Origin: Philonthus cognatus
Lineage: Eukaryota; Arthropoda; Insecta; Coleoptera; Staphylinidae
Length of the DNA stretch: 64,000 nt
NCBI GenBank assembly: GCA_932526585.2
Contig: OW052247.1
Span: forward strand, 49,676,001-49,740,000
Direction: 5' to 3'
Below are positions 8,404 through 20,880 of this stretch, piece by piece; position 1 is the stretch's first letter, and every line of letters begins with the position of its first letter. A program made the translations under genes and the position numbers. Under the pieces are notes generated by a model. That model did not search any database. It had not been told where the DNA came from and saw nothing but the letters and a program-made list of their open reading frames with translations.

Positions 8404-10992
8404 CAGGGTCCTGCAACAGTGTGTCGGGCTTTCCTAGCGCCATTCCCGTGAAAAAAAAAATGTAAAAAAAAATATTCTTACAAAAAATTATTGATTTAAA
8501 AATATTTATGGCGTAAAATTATTTTCAAACATACAGGGTGTCCCAATTTTGCAGTATAAAAAAAATATTTGTTTTTTTTTAATGGAACACCCTGTATTTA
8601 TTCAACTTTTCTAATGACATTATTCAACCTCTACATTGTTGTCCATTTAGTTTTTTATTATGTTACAGTGTTGCCAATTTACAATTTTTTTCTTCAAGTA
8701 TTATGCATAAGCAAGCTCAATTTTAAAAAATCGTAGCGACCTCGTTTTTTGAAGTCAAGAATAACTTTTAGCAAATATCTCAGTGTGGTTAATAAGCAAC
8801 GTATTATTAATGAGCAATTTAAATTTAGTAGTACAGGGTGTTCAGAGAAACATGCCAAACTTTGCAAATTTCAAAGCGGTATAACCCATTTTTTTTAAAT
8901 GGAATGCTCCCTATTTTATGTCATTATTCGATAGGTCTTTTTCTTCTCTTCAATTTGATGGGGCATATCTTATGTCTAAACCCCATAATTGTTGAGATAT
9001 TCAATATTTTCACAAAAGTAGCATTAAATTACATTTCTATGCACTCTAGTAGGCCACGCTGCGACGAAACAACTGTCAAAATGTAAAGTAAGTGTCAGTG
9101 TGACATTTGATTATGTCGAAATTCGAAACGTTAATTTGTGATTTGTAAAGTGATTCTTCGTTTCGTGGTAAAAGTAGACAGCATATAATTACGTTGAATT
9201 TCGAAAAAGACGAACTAGTCGATATGATTTTTGTATTAGGGGAGACTGATAGAAATTGTTTATTGGCGGCTAGAATTTACGCGACACGTTATCCCGACAG
9301 AAGACATCCGGAAGAGAAAAGTTTTAGGAACCTGCTCAATAGATTTATTGAAACGGGAAGTGTACATTACAGAAAACAAGAAAGAACAAAACCTATCACC
9401 AATGAGGAAAACCATTTTTCAGTGCTCTTAACAGCAACTGAGCATCCCAACTTGAGCCAAAAAGACATCTGTGAAGCAACCAGCATAAGCGAGAGGTCAG
9501 TACAACGTATTCTGAAGAAAAATCGATATCATGCATATCATATTCAGTTACATCAAGAACTGAGTAATACTGATTTTCAGTTTCGTTCCGAATTTTGTAT
9601 CTGGGCAACACTAAAAATACAGGAGGATCCTGCGTTTTTCCAGTATGTTTTATTCACGGATGAGGCGACGTTCCATAACAGCGGATCTGTCAACAGGCAC
9701 AATTTTCATTATTATTCAACTGAAAATCCGCATGTTATGAGACAAGTTGATCATCAGCATCGATGGTCATTGAATGTCTGGGGAGGAATTATTGGAAACC
9801 ATGTGGTAGGTCCACATTTCTTCGAAGGCCATCTAAATGGGCATATGTATTTGCACTTTATGCGAAATGTATTACCCGGGTTATTAGCTCATATATAACA
9901 GGCTGTGGTTTCAACAAGACGGGGCACCTGCGCACTTCTCGCGAGATGTGAGGACATTTCTTGATGGTATTTTCCCCAACCAATGGATTGGTAGGAATGG
10001 AGCCACTAGATGGCCTGCTAGATCTCCGGATCTAACAAAAATTGATTTTTTCTTGTGGGGATATGTAAAAGAAATTGTTTATAAGAAAGCACCAACAACC
10101 CCAATGAATATGAAGCAACGAATTGTTAATGCTTTTGCAAGTATTTCACCTGAAATGTTAGGAAGAGTGAATAGGTCTTTTCAGCGGCGAATTAATTTGT
10201 GCCTAAATGAAAATGGAAAACATTTTGAACATTTACTGTAGTATCGTTTCTCTTTTGTATTAATAATTTTGAAGTGTTATCTGTATTTATTCATCTCACA
10301 TTGACTTTTACTTACATTTTGACAGTTGTTTCGTCTCAGCATGGCCTACTAGAGTGCATAGAAATGTAATTAAATGGATACTTTTGTGAAAAATATTGAA
10401 TATCTCAACAACTATGGGGTTTAGACATAAGATATGCCCCATAAAATTGAAGAGAAGAAATAGACCTTTCGAATAATGACATAAAATAGGGAGCATTCCA
10501 TTTAAAAAAAAAAAAATGGGTTATACCGCTTTGAAATTTTTGAAAGTTTGGCATGTTTCTCTGAACACCCTGTATTACTAAATTTAAATTGCTCATTAAT
10601 AAAACGTTGCTTATTAACTACACTGAGATATTTGCTAAAAGTTATTCTTACCTTCAAAAAACGAGGTCGCTACGATTTTCTAAAGTTGAGCTTGCTTATG
10701 CATGATACTTGGAGAAAAAAATTGTAAATTGGCAACACTGTAACATAATAAAAAACTAAATGGATAACAATATGGAGGTTGAAAAATTTCATTAGAAAAA
10801 TTGAATAAATACAAGGTGTTCCATTAAAAAAATATATTTTTGTTATACCGCAAAATTGGGACACCCTGTATGTTTGAAAATAATTTTACGCCATAAAGAT
10901 TTTTAAATCAATAACTTTTTGTACGAAACATTTTTTTGTTTTTTTCACGGGAAAGGCGCTAGGAAAGCCCGACGCACTTTTGCAGGACCCTG
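8404..10992 (+). mobile_element. Tc1/mariner-type transposon with about 700-bp inverted repeats
   Basis: CAGGGTCCTGCAA at 8404 and TTGCAGGACCCTG ending 10992 are exact mirror ends, each flanked by TA (8402-8403, 10993-10994), the TA duplication expected for Tc1/mariner. The arms stay complementary inward to about 9104 and 10295. Within the arms are smaller mirrored pieces: cagggtgtcccaatttt at 8534 with aacaccctgta, and cagggtgttcagagaaa at 8834. Between the arms lies one transposase with a frameshift. Total 2589 bp. Confidence 0.92.
9194..10241 (+). pseudogene. Mariner-like transposase, one frameshift
   Basis: N-terminal helix-turn-helix region (LVDMIFVLGETDRNCLLAAR, then a second HTH around SQKDICEATSISERSVQRIL), then the DDE/D catalytic core: FTDEATFHNSG holds the first Asp, WFQQDGAPAH the second, and RSPDLTKIDFFLWGYVK the third. 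By my count 41 residues separate the second Asp from the Asp of KID, which suggests a DD41D-type family rather than classical DD34D mariner. The first frame stops at 9898 in an ATATATAA run; the second is open through 9903-10241, so one indel separates them. The 5' end lacks ATG: the codon at 9191 is ACG, plausibly a decayed ATG. Cut-and-paste enzyme of the host element, now inactive. Confidence 0.9.
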
Positions 10993-10994
10993 TA

Positions 10995-11918
10995 TATAAG
11001 TAATATATTTTTATATACATGGGCGCATGATGAAGAATTTTGCTTTCAACATTAATAAATCTGTCGACCGAACATGTTTGTATATTTGTATACTTTCGTT
11101 AAATGCAATGGAATTTTCTCTTTCTAATTATAAACATTTCATGGATTTTTAAAAAACCTGTCAAGATTATTGAATTCTCTATAGAGTAGTCAGCACCGCA
11201 GTAAGGAAAACTTACGCCCGTAGCCAAAAATTCAAATACTTGACAGTCATAATGTATGTAATGTGTCATTATAAACTATATATCGAATAATGCTAACTGT
11301 CGCTATTGACAAATGCTAATGCCCAGTTTCGACGCCGGCTTATCTCTAATAAACGTCAACTGTCAAAACTGTATATTACTAAACTAATTAACCTATAAAT
11401 TAGTTTTACTGATGCAACATAGTTATTTTAATATTAAACGATAAATGTAATAATAGAATTTATATTGTGTTTTGAGAAGAAAAATGTGGGAATTAAAACG
11501 CCTGTTTGCTTACCAGTTCAAACGGGTTCCCGAATTTAGTACTTTGAACTCTTATCTGTACTAATTATATTAATTTAAATAAGCGTATTTCATTTGCGAT
11601 AAAACGGACGTAATATTTGCTTAGTGTGATATATTTATTTATTAATCAATTGAGTACAATTGTCGTTCGACATTATTTATAAAAATGTTGAAATAGGATG
11701 AATTATTGCGTCTTTACAATTTAGAAATGTTTGGAAATGATATGTTTATTATAATCAATTTATGAGTTCAATCAAATCAAATGACTGAAATACTTATAAT
11801 GTGTATAATATTGAGAATAATTTCAGAAATTGTGAACAAAATGAATTGTTACCAGATAAATTAGGAACACACAAAATGGAGTAAAAATGTCAATAAATGG
11901 CGAATAGGGCAAATATTC
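10995..11918. other. Non-coding AT-rich DNA
   Basis: No protein similarity, hairpin or tandem structure was recognised. Composition is slightly less extreme around 11190-11350. Confidence 0.3.
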
Positions 11919-12570
11919 AATAATTATCGCAAACAAAATCAAAGTTGACTAATCCAAGGTAAAGTACATAAATAGTGATTTTTTTAATTATTAACAAAAA
12001 TAATTATAAAAAATGATGTGTGTTCATCAAATTGTGATAAAAAAACAAGGATTAGAATCGATTCTATGATTTCAAAGCGCGTCTTCAGTTCGCTCTGATG
12101 CATTTTTTAAAATGTAACTACTAATGATTGTTTTAATCACTTACAAAATTGAAATACAAAATATAATTTTATCATAACTGGCCATTTAGTAGTAATTTGA
12201 ATTTTAGCAATACAACTACATTTACTAAATAAAAAGATATTCAACAATTATAGCAAACAAAATCAAGGGGGACCAATCCAAATAAAATACAAAAATAGTG
12301 ATTTTTTTATAATTATGAAAAAAATTTAATTAACAAAATAGGATCTGTGGTCATCAACATGTGACGAAAACATAACAATTAGGAATCGATTCCATATATT
12401 TTTTAAGGATTCCAGAGCGTATCTTCATATTGCTCTGTTACGTTTTCAAAATATAAACACTAACTATTGTTTTATTCTCTTTAACATTGAAATACATGAA
12501 ATTTGTCACTACTTGTCATTTAGTGGCAATTTAAATTCTGTCATTAGAACTGTACCTACTAAATAAAAAT
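11919..12570 (+). repeat. Diverged tandem duplication, about 320-bp units
   Basis: Unit 1 begins ttcaataattatcgcaaac near 11918 and unit 2 begins ttcaacaattatagcaaac near 12239. Both continue with aaatcaa, ccaatcca.., nnaatagtgattttttta, a tcgattc.at motif and ccatttagt.g. Substitutions and indels throughout indicate an old duplication. Confidence 0.65.
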
Positions 12571-13588
12571 TAGATGCATTTCTTTGAAATGCGTCCGTTA
12601 ACACATTTAGATTACCCTGTGATAACAAAAAAATGTATATATGTACATGCATACAGTAAAAAAAACTAAGTAAAGCAAACAGTACTTAAGTAGGGTTGGC
12701 GCAGTTGTAGATATTTTCGAATCGTCTAAAGTATCGAATGACAGGCGGTGGATGTCAGGATTGTCAGGGACCATAAACCATTGCTCGAGCCATATATCCT
12801 CACTAATTACAAGCAGAATTACAAGAGGACGACTCGAGGAGCAACACTCTGACTGGATAAATAACATCCCCTGACCTTGAACTGTTGCCAACACACACAC
12901 ACACACAAACACGCTCTCACAATCCAACACACATTCACAATTATCTCATTTTGTTTTTGCAGCGGCTGTCACATTAAAGAACGCACTTAATGTTTGCTAT
13001 TTCTTCAGATCCTAAAACTAAAATTAATTGGATCTAATTTTTTACACTTTTGAAATTCAGTAAATAGTTTATTATATATAATAATAATAAATTATATTTT
13101 TTATAGAAATCATGACTGGTTTTGCCTTGTTGGACTATAAAATGCTATTTTGAACAGCATCCATAGCGTAAACACAATTTTCATATTTAATGAAACAAGT
13201 TATCCTTTTTCTTCACTGGTTTATTTTAATCACTAGATGTACACTTCTGTGCAATAAAATTAAGCACACAAAATATGTTATAGTTTAAAACGGACGTCAT
13301 GAGGTTCCTATTTACAAAAATATGTAAATATGTCAGTTTCCTTAATGTTAAAATGCTGCGTCATTTAGAAAATAATTCAAAAATTCAAATTCTTACTAAC
13401 ATAGAAGATAGTTTTTCTATTTCGGCTTTGTTGTATTTATAACGTGCGTTTTTTTTCAAAAGGTCATAGTTTTGTTTTTTTTAATAAACGTGTTATTTCC
13501 AAGTTATAGTGTTTTGTAATTTATTGAAATTGCTGCTAGGCAATTAACACAGACCCGAATTATACAACTAGAATATTGTGAAAAATAG
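12571..13588. other. Non-coding DNA with a (CA)n run
   Basis: Contains a (CA)n tract at 12890-12907 within a less AT-rich patch (12690-12970), then plain AT-rich sequence. The minus-strand open frame of 107 codons over this patch has no recognisable domain. Confidence 0.3.
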
Positions 13589-14055
13589 CTATAAGACTTG
13601 TGCTTAATTTTATTGCCCAGCTTATACAAATACCGGGTGTTCGATAAAAAAACGCACAACGCGATTGCTCTGTTATTTGAGTAGCAGCTTATACAAATAC
13701 CGGGTGTTCGATAAAAAAACGCACAACGCGATTGCTCTGTTATTTGAGTAGCCTATTTCCAAAAACCCCCAAATCCATTTGAAAACAATGGATTTAGGGG
13801 TTTTTGGAAATAGGCGACTAATGAGTTAATTTTAAATAGAAGGTTTGTTTTAAAAAAATAGTTATAAGACTTGTGCTTAATTTTATTGCCCAGCTTATAC
13901 AAATACCGGGTGTTCGATAAAAAAACGCACAACGCGATTGCTCTGTTATTTGAGTCGCCTATTTCCAAAAACCCCCAAATCCATTTGATACCATGGATTT
14001 AGGGGTTTTTGGAAATAGGCGACTAATGAGTTAATTTTAAATAGAAGGTTTGTTT
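13589..14055. repeat. Tandem repeats with perfect hairpins and a mariner-like end
   Basis: The phrase accgggtgttcgataaaaaa occurs at about 13634, 13700 and 13905. Two copies are followed by cctatttccaaaaaccccca, a short loop and its reverse complement (hairpins about 13751-13815 and 13966-14032), then gactaatgagttaatttt. The CCGGGTGTTCGATAAAA piece resembles a Tc1/mariner inverted repeat and recurs at 22747. I read it as a small foldback element that was tandemly copied. Confidence 0.65.
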
Positions 14056-14163
14056 TAATTTTGTTTCGACAACAATATTTTTGAAAAACAAAATATTGCG
14101 CATTATTGGGCTTAGAAAAATAATGTCTGTCGATCAAACGAGTGTTTTCCACTCCCAGACTAA

Positions 14164-14281
14164 GCATGAAGTAAAATTTCGAGTTTAGAAAAGCCCCGCG
14201 TAGAAAATTTGTCGAGGGTCGCGCAGCGACCCGAGACAAATATTCACGGGGCTTTTCTAAACTCGAAATTTTACTTCATGC
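14164..14281 (-). repeat. GH hairpin, class B
   Basis: Minus orientation with a short insertion (cgtag) in the left inner arm. Followed by gccacgggcataaaacactg rather than the usual gccacgcg. Part of an approximately 820-bp repeat whose next copy is at 15031. Confidence 0.85.
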
Positions 14282-14299
14282 GCCACGGGCATAAAACAC

Positions 14300-15420
14300 T
14301 GGTTCAAAGAGAAGTCCGAGCTTTTAAAATTAATGTATTCGAATATTTTTTTAAGGCACACTAATTTTATTTTTAAAAAATATAATTTTAAATAGACTAT
14401 TTATTTAAATTTATTTTCGACGACAATATTTTTGAATAAACAAATATTGGGTATTATTGAATTCAGAAAAATAATGTTTTATTTAATAAAGATAAAAAAT
14501 TACAGGAAGCTGTTTAAAAATTTTAAGCAATGTTTTATGTTTTATTAGGCAATGAAGTTATTATTGAAAAAAATCGATATTAATCTTATTTCTTAGTATT
14601 TAAACGGCCATTGCCTTTGGTTTTTAGTTCAATAAAATCGGTCAATAAATAATAATGGCCGTTTAAATACTATATATATAAATAAAATTAATATCGATTT
14701 TTTAAAAATTATAATTAGTGTGCCTTGAAAAAAAAAGGGACAAATGAAGCGTGTTATATGCAAAAAGTTGTAAGTGCCAATTTTTAAGTAATGCGTTTTA
14801 TATACGGAATATGTTCTAAAGGACATGCTTTACTTGTATAATAAATGCCACAAGTGGCAGAAACGGGGACTCAATGATCGAAACGTCATAAGTACCGTAG
14901 TACTTTCATTCTCGTTTTATATTTCTCCTGTAAAATATATCAATTGGTACTTACGACTTACAGACAACGAGGCTTTGATGTGTTATGTCAAACCTGAATA
15001 GTTAGACATAATCTTACAATAAATGACATTTTAAGTTTAGAAAAGCCCCGCGTAGAAAAAAATGTTGACGGGGCTTTTCTAAACTCGAAATTTTACTTCA
15101 TGCGCCACGGGCATAAAACATTGGTTCAAAGAGAAGTCCATACTTTTAAAATTAGAATATTCGAATATTTTTTCCAAGGCATACTATTTTTTTATTAAAT
15201 AATTTTAAATAGAAGATTTATTGCAATTTATTTTCGACGACAATATTTTTGAAAAACAACATATTGAGCGTTATTGGATTCTGAAAAATAATGTCTAATG
15301 TAATAAAAATAAAAAATTACAGGCAGCCGTTTAAACATTTTAAATTGTCTATTATTTGGCAATTAACCTATTATTAAAAAAAATGAATATTAATGTCATT
15401 TTTTAGTATTCAAACCTTTT
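14300..15420. repeat. About 820-bp tandem unit around GH hairpins
   Basis: After each hairpin (14281, 15102) comes gggcataaaaca.tggttcaa, then aaggca.act, ttttcgacgacaatattttt and ttacagg.agc in the same order, giving a period near 820 bp. The same block appears in reverse at 22840-23115. A palindrome with arms aaaaatcgatattaat spans about 14570-14705. Confidence 0.7.
15031..15102 (-). repeat. GH hairpin, truncated
   Basis: The left outer arm begins only at aagtttagaaaagccccgcg; the right arm is complete to ttacttcatgcgccacgg. The inner GC stem is lost, leaving a short loop of A residues and ttgac. Confidence 0.8.
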
Positions 15421-15672
15421 ATGTGGTTGTGGATTTATATTATGTGGTTGTGGATTGAATTTGAAATTACCTAATATTATAATTTCGTGTCATCAAGAGT
15501 GCAGTGAACAAAGTATTTACCGTAATAAATCTCCACTACACTTTTTAGTTCCTTAAACAAAAGTTGTGTATTTTTTCATTAGCTACAACTTTTATTTAAA
15601 ACATTTTTTTATTAAGCTAATATGTTTCTATATAGTTTGAACTGCTGTGGAAATCAGTGTTAATACGCGTGG

Positions 15673-15787
15673 CGCATGAAGTAAAATTTCGAGTTTAGAA
15701 AAGCCCTAAGCAAAATTTGGCTTGGTCGCTGCGCGACCAAGCCAAATTTTACTCAGGGCTTTTCTAAACTCGAAATTTTACTTCATG
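15673..15787 (+). repeat. GH hairpin, class E
   Basis: Inner stem ggcttggtcgc / gcgaccaagcc, differing from class A (ggtttggtcgc / gcgaccaaacc) by one base on each side so that pairing is kept. Flanks cgcgtggc and ttagcctgggagtgg. Confidence 0.88.
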
Positions 15788-16195
15788 CTTAGCCTGGGAG
15801 TGGAAGACACTCGTTCGTAATTATCGAAATTCGATCAAAAACCAAAGAGCGGAGCTGGCAACAACTTATTTGAAACATTTTTAATTAAGTCAATAATTAA
15901 GATGCAATTGTCTAATAAAAATCTCTTCTAGACATTTTAGCTTCTAGATCATAAACAAAAAAGCTGAGGTAAAAACTGTTTATACAAAAGTTGGTTGTTT
16001 TTTTTGCAAGCTACAACTTTTCTAAAAACTAATTTTTGATTGTTTCAATAACAAAACAGCAGTTGATGAGTGAGTTTGACAAAAGTTGTGTATTTTTTCA
16101 TTAGCTACAACTTTTATTTGAACATTTTTTCATTAAGTTAATATGTTTCTATATAGTTTGAACTGCAGTGGAAATCAGTGTTTACTACGCGTGGC

Positions 16196-16258
16196 GCATG
16201 AAGTAAAATTTCGAGTTTAGAAAAGCCCTAGGCAAAATTTGGCGACCAAGCTTCATGC
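16196..16258 (+). repeat. GH hairpin with second arm deleted
   Basis: The left arm and aaatttgg are intact, then gcgaccaag joins directly to cttcatgc: most of the right arm is missing. The flank tgcctgggagtggaagacac remains, so the deletion removed the palindrome centre and arm. Confidence 0.8.
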
Positions 16259-16847
16259 TTTGCCTGGGAGTGGAAGACACTCGTTCGCAATTATCGAAAT
16301 TCAATCAAAAACGAAAGAGCGAGTTTGGTTACAACTTTTGTTTAAAACTTTTTTTGATTGAGTCAATAATTAAGATGCAATTGTCTAATATAAATCTCTT
16401 CTCGACATTTTAGCTTCTTGATCATAAACAAGAAAGATGAGGTAAAAAATTGTTTATACAAACGTTGGTGGTGTTTTTGCTAGCTACAACTTTTCTAAAA
16501 ACTAATTTTTGATTGTTTCAATAACAAAACAGCAATTAATGATATTGCCAAATAAAAATTTCTAGATTTTTTATTTTAGTTTCTATAACAAAAACTCATG
16601 TGAATGCTATTAATACAAAAGTTGTTTGTTTTTTTCATTATATACAACTTTTGTTTGGTTAAGTAAATAATTAATCTGCAATTGGTGAGTGATTACCCAT
16701 TATTTATTATTATTTTCAGCTATTTTCTCAGTGACAAAAAAAGGTAGGTATAGGAAATGCTAACACAAATCAAGGCAGAATTGAATTACACGACGAAATA
16801 TGTAAAAATATACAGGGTGTTGTATTTGAAAAAAAAACCAACCAACC

Positions 16848-16897
16848 AAACCAAATTTTGCTCAGGACTTTTCTAAACTCGAAAATTCACTATATGC
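16848..16897 (+). repeat. GH hairpin, right half only
   Basis: ccaaattttgctcaggactt plus ttctaaactcgaaaattcac and a degenerate tatgcttag flank. No left arm; a CAGGGTGTTG-type sequence lies just upstream at about 16813. Confidence 0.7.
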
Positions 16898-17389
16898 TTA
16901 GACTGGGAGTGGAAGACACTCGTTCGTAATTATCGAATTTCGATCAAAAACAAAAGAGCGGAGTTGGCTACAACTTTTGTTTGAAACTTTGTTTGATTGA
17001 GTTAATAACTAAGATGCAATTGTCTAATAAAAATCTCTTCTTGACATTTTAGCTTCTAGATCATAAACAAAAAAGCTGAGGTGAAAATTGTTGATACAAA
17101 AGTTGGTTGTTTTTTTACTAGCTACAACTTTTCTAAAATCTAATTTTTTATGGTTTCAATAACAAAACAGCAATTGATGAGTTATTGCCAAATAAAAATC
17201 TCTAGATTTTTTAGTTTCTATAACAGTTTCTATAACATAAAACTGAATACTGTTTATACAAAAATTGCTTGTTTTTTTCATTATCTCAACTATTATTTGG
17301 TTAAGTAAATAATTAAGCTGCAAGTAGTGAGTGATTACCAATTATTTATAATTGTTTTCACTAATTTTATTTAAATGAATATATCTTAG

Positions 17390-17920
17390 TAACAAATAAA
17401 GGTAGGTATAGGGAACTAACATAAACATAAATCAACGCAGAATTGAATTTCACGCCGAAATGTGTAAAAATATACAGGGTGTTGTATTTGAAAAAAGTTG
17501 AGAAGTAATAGTTTAAAGTTGACTTAATTCGGAAACCTATTATTATTTTCACTAGTTTCGTTTGAATGAAAATATCTCAGAAACAAAAGAAGATAGGTAT
17601 AGGAAATGCTAACACAAATCAATGCAGAATTCAATTTCACGTCGAAATATGTAAAAATGTACAGGGTGTTTTATTTGAAAAAATCGAGAATTAATCGCTT
17701 AAAGTTGACAAAATTTTCAAACTTTATATAATTTTTACTAGTTTTATTTAATTAAATAAAAATATCTGTGTAACAAAAGAAGATTGGTGTAGGGAATGCT
17801 AATACAGATCAATGCAGAATTAAATTCTGCGCCGGAGTATATAAAAATATATAGTATGTTCCTTTTAAAAAAATCGAGATTGATGTGGTTAAAGTTGAAT
17901 TAATATGATTTTGAACACTG
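17390..17920 (+). repeat. About 185-bp tandem units with an internal cagggtgtt box
   Basis: Three or four units, each with agg.atagg.aatgctaa, atcaa.gcagaatt.aatt, cgaaatatgtaaaaatatac then agggtgttttatttgaaaaa. Related units form the 244-bp duplication at 23.5-24.0 kb. The box looks like a TA-flanked mariner-type end, so the array may have arisen from a small transposon. Confidence 0.6.
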
Positions 17921-17929
17921 TAAATTATT

Positions 17930-18700
17930 ATTTAAAAAATAAATCACAATTATACCTTTCGGTATTGGTTTTTAACAGCCACCATTTCATCCCTTTGATT
18001 TTTTTTTGTTCGGAGATATGAATTTTAAAATAAAAGCATTAGATTTTTGTATATAACGTCAAATATCTCGAAAACGGTTAAATTTGTAGATTACGTTATG
18101 TTATTATTTTTTGTACAGAATTGTATGTAGAGTCGAATTCGAAATAAAAAAATTGGCATTCCGTTTGAAATAAGCAAGTTTATGTTAGCTTCTCACTTTA
18201 TATATACGAGGGGTGATCAAAAAGTAAGGTTACAAAGCCTGCAATAAATTGTGTACATTTTGTAGCCTTACTTTTTGCAAATAAAATAATTAAAAAATCG
18301 ATAATGATTGTGTAATGTAATTAAAACTGTAACATTGACCTCTGTAAAAATCAAGATTTAATCGTTTAAAATTGACTAAATGTGGGATTAATTTGTGAAC
18401 ACTTTGTATTTTAAAATTCCAAAAATAAATCACCATTGGGTACCTTCGGGTATTGACTATTTATAATCAACATGACATCTTTTTGATTTTTTTTTTGTTT
18501 GGAGATACGTATTTTTAAATGAATTATGAAAAGGCACTTAATTTTAACTAAATATAAAATATCTCGAAAACGGTGGAATTTGAAGGTTATGTTAGTTAAT
18601 GATTTTTTTCATATAACTTTATGTAGAGTCCAAATTCACAATACAAAATATTGCATTCCATTAAAAATAAGGTAGTTGGTGTTTACTTCCGGTATAACAG
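17930..18700. repeat. Dispersed repeat with caccattgggta.cttcgggtat
   Basis: Copies of one block occur at about 17940-18190, 18400-18690 and 24045-24310. The last two end at a cacttccggtataaccggaagt-type palindrome; the segment tcgaaaacggt.aatttg is also shared. Probable inner part of a Tc1/mariner long inverted repeat. Confidence 0.55.
18213..18282. mobile_element. Mini mariner-type relic
   Basis: tacgaggggtgatcaaaaag + taagg at 18208-18232 is the typical start of a mariner inverted repeat; tagccttactttttgcaaat about 35 bases later is a partial mirror. Too short to hold any gene; probably a fused pair of ends. Confidence 0.5.
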
Positions 18701-19614
18701 GAAGTCGTATAGTCTTTAAAATATATACATGAAGAAGAACAATACGAAATTAAATATTTAGTTTGTCAGAACTCATTCCATTTAGATAGGCAAGAAATTG
18801 GAATACACTTGTCCACATAAAAATAAAAATCCAAAGAAACGACTTGTTTAACTTATCAAAAGTAAATTAAGGTGTCGAGATGGCATTACTTTTAGGCAAA
18901 TTACTTAGTCACACAGATAAAGTCCACAGACATTAAAATATCTTTTAAGATCTTCGCATTCTTAAACGGAATGAGCACTGAATTAACACTGAAAATCGTT
19001 GATAGTTTTAGTGTGAATAAAAAAATTTCAAGTTATTGATTTTTGTTTTCTTGATTAAATAATTAAATTAAAATCGCTTAGTATATTACACAATAAATTT
19101 GTTTTACTAAAAAAGGAGAGATACTTCGGTGTAATAAATGATCAAGTAAATAATTTTAGTGGATCATTAATCAAGCGCTATTGAAGTAAAATCGTGACGA
19201 TGGCGATGTCGGTGTTGACGGGATTACCTTTTTTAAAGGTCCAAATAATGGAGCGATAAATTTAAAATAACTACCAATAAGTATCAGAATCGTAAACTTT
19301 CAAGTGCCCGTGTGCTGCATTAAATCCATCACTTTGGTCTTTTCTGTTATCCACTCGACTAATCCACTCAGATAATAAAAATAAACAAATGTTCGTTATT
19401 TACTTTAATATAAGAGGGAGAATTATTAGAAGAAATTAATTCTAACAGGAGCCATTTAAAACATTCACACAATTTTTGCCACTATTTACGCTAGTTTTCG
19501 TTCACTTTTTTACATCTACACTAGTTTCAATTTAAATTTCGAATTTTTCAGCAGTGCAAAGCAACGAACGTGGATAATATTTTTGTATTAGTTAAAATTA
19601 GGACCCGATCAAAA

Positions 19615-19826
19615 CATCCACAGAGTTTTTTAGAAGAATGCCCCAGAATGAAATTGTAAAGAGCTTTCATTTATTGCACAATTAGATTATTTGTAGGTTT
19701 TTAAAATTAATATCAACCCAGGTGTTGATATTAATTTTAAAAATCCACAAATAATCTAATTGTGCAATAAATGAAGGATCTTTACAATTTCATTCTGGGG
19801 CATTCTTCTAAGAAACTCTGTGGATG
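19615..19826. repeat. Foldback, about 100-bp arms
   Basis: catccacagag..ttttagaagaatgccc on the left is the reverse complement of gggcattcttctaagaaact..ctgtggatg on the right, with few mismatches. The centre is a short caacccaggtgttg loop at about 19723-19736. No coding sequence or flanking duplication recognised. Confidence 0.8.
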
Positions 19827-20638
19827 GTTTTAAAAAAAATACTTACAGGTAGCTTAACATTTAACACACTAATTTTAATTTAAATTGCATTTTTTAATAA
19901 AGAAGCTACGAAATATTAACTGATATTTACATTTCTAAAACTTAGTCAGTTAAAAACTTTAAATTAAACGCTTTTTATAAATTTCTAAAAATATACAGTC
20001 TATACACCGGGATGTGTATACTTCAAAGAATAATTCCCTGAATATTTTTTAATAGTCGAACATTTACATAATTGAAATTAGTGCGTTTCCTTTTCTGGTG
20101 TGGATTTTATTGTAATCTTATTACGACTTAATGCTGCTCCACGTTGAAATTTTTGGAAGGACTTTACGATTTGTTTTATTATTTTTTAAGGCCCTGAATA
20201 AAGTATTATGTCATTATAACGGTAACAGTGCTTCTTTTTACTGTCCTTTTTTCGACATTTTATGTGCACTCACGGGATAAACCAATTAACATTCACTGAG
20301 GAAATTTTTCAGAAATGATAATAAATCTTTTATTTCGACCTTTTAGACATAAATTATAATTGAATCAGTTTAAAAACAAGAAAATGTGTTTTAACAGTAA
20401 TTTTCAAGTGTAATAAAATTCAAGTTTCTTCTTATTCTTACTCTAATAACAAAAGTCAGGAAAATGAACATAAATATTAAGATTTTGAACGGAACCCATA
20501 AACTATTCCTTTGAAAATCGTCTAACAAACTGAAGAATAAAATAAATTCAAATTCAAAACTATTTGAATTCGAGAAAATAAGCTTACGCTTCTTATAGTT
20601 TGCACACTTTAAACATAATATATAAAATTACGAAAAAA
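19827..20638. other. Non-coding AT-rich DNA
   Basis: I see no similarity to other parts of the window, no tandem order and no open frame of interest. Confidence 0.3.
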
Positions 20639-20639
20639 C

Positions 20640-20765
20640 TATTCGTGAAAATGCAAACAATGTCTTAATTAATAAGACAACTTAAGACGATAAATATCCA
20701 TTGAAACAACTACTTCCCGTGCAAATACACCTCCGGATATTGAATTATACAATGAAATATTTAAA
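20640..20765 (-). repeat. Dispersed repeat (gaagtagttgtttcaatg family)
   Basis: Reverse complement of 52795-52920 almost base for base (aatgtcttaattaataagac, gataaatatccattgaaaca, actacttcccgtgcaaat). Distant copies are at 34250-34370 and, with a different inner part, three times at 26.4-27.0 kb. Confidence 0.7.
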
Positions 20766-20838
20766 ATCTTATAAAATTTGATTTTTTTTAAATAATTTAA
20801 TTTAAAGCTTTAAATGAGGGTTTTCCACTCCCAGATTA

Positions 20839-20880
20839 GGCATGAAGTAAATTTCGAGTTAAGAAAAGCCTGAATATTTG
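20839..20880 (-). repeat. GH hairpin, left half only
   Basis: cactcccagattaggcatga begins a minus-orientation copy; the arm runs through taagaaaagcc and stops. No right arm. Confidence 0.7.

Larger units (their letters stand above)
15560..17370. repeat. Satellite-like array of about 520-bp units carrying GH hairpins
   Basis: Three successive units begin at hairpins 15673, 16196 and (half only) 16848. After each comes ctgggagtggaagacactcg, ttatcgaa.ttc.atcaaaaa, gatgcaattgtctaat and several short palindromes of the form aaaagttg..caactttt. The first interval is 523 bp. The 380-bp array at 52.96 kb is a relative (same hairpin flank, gtgcaacttttgtttg). Confidence 0.75.
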
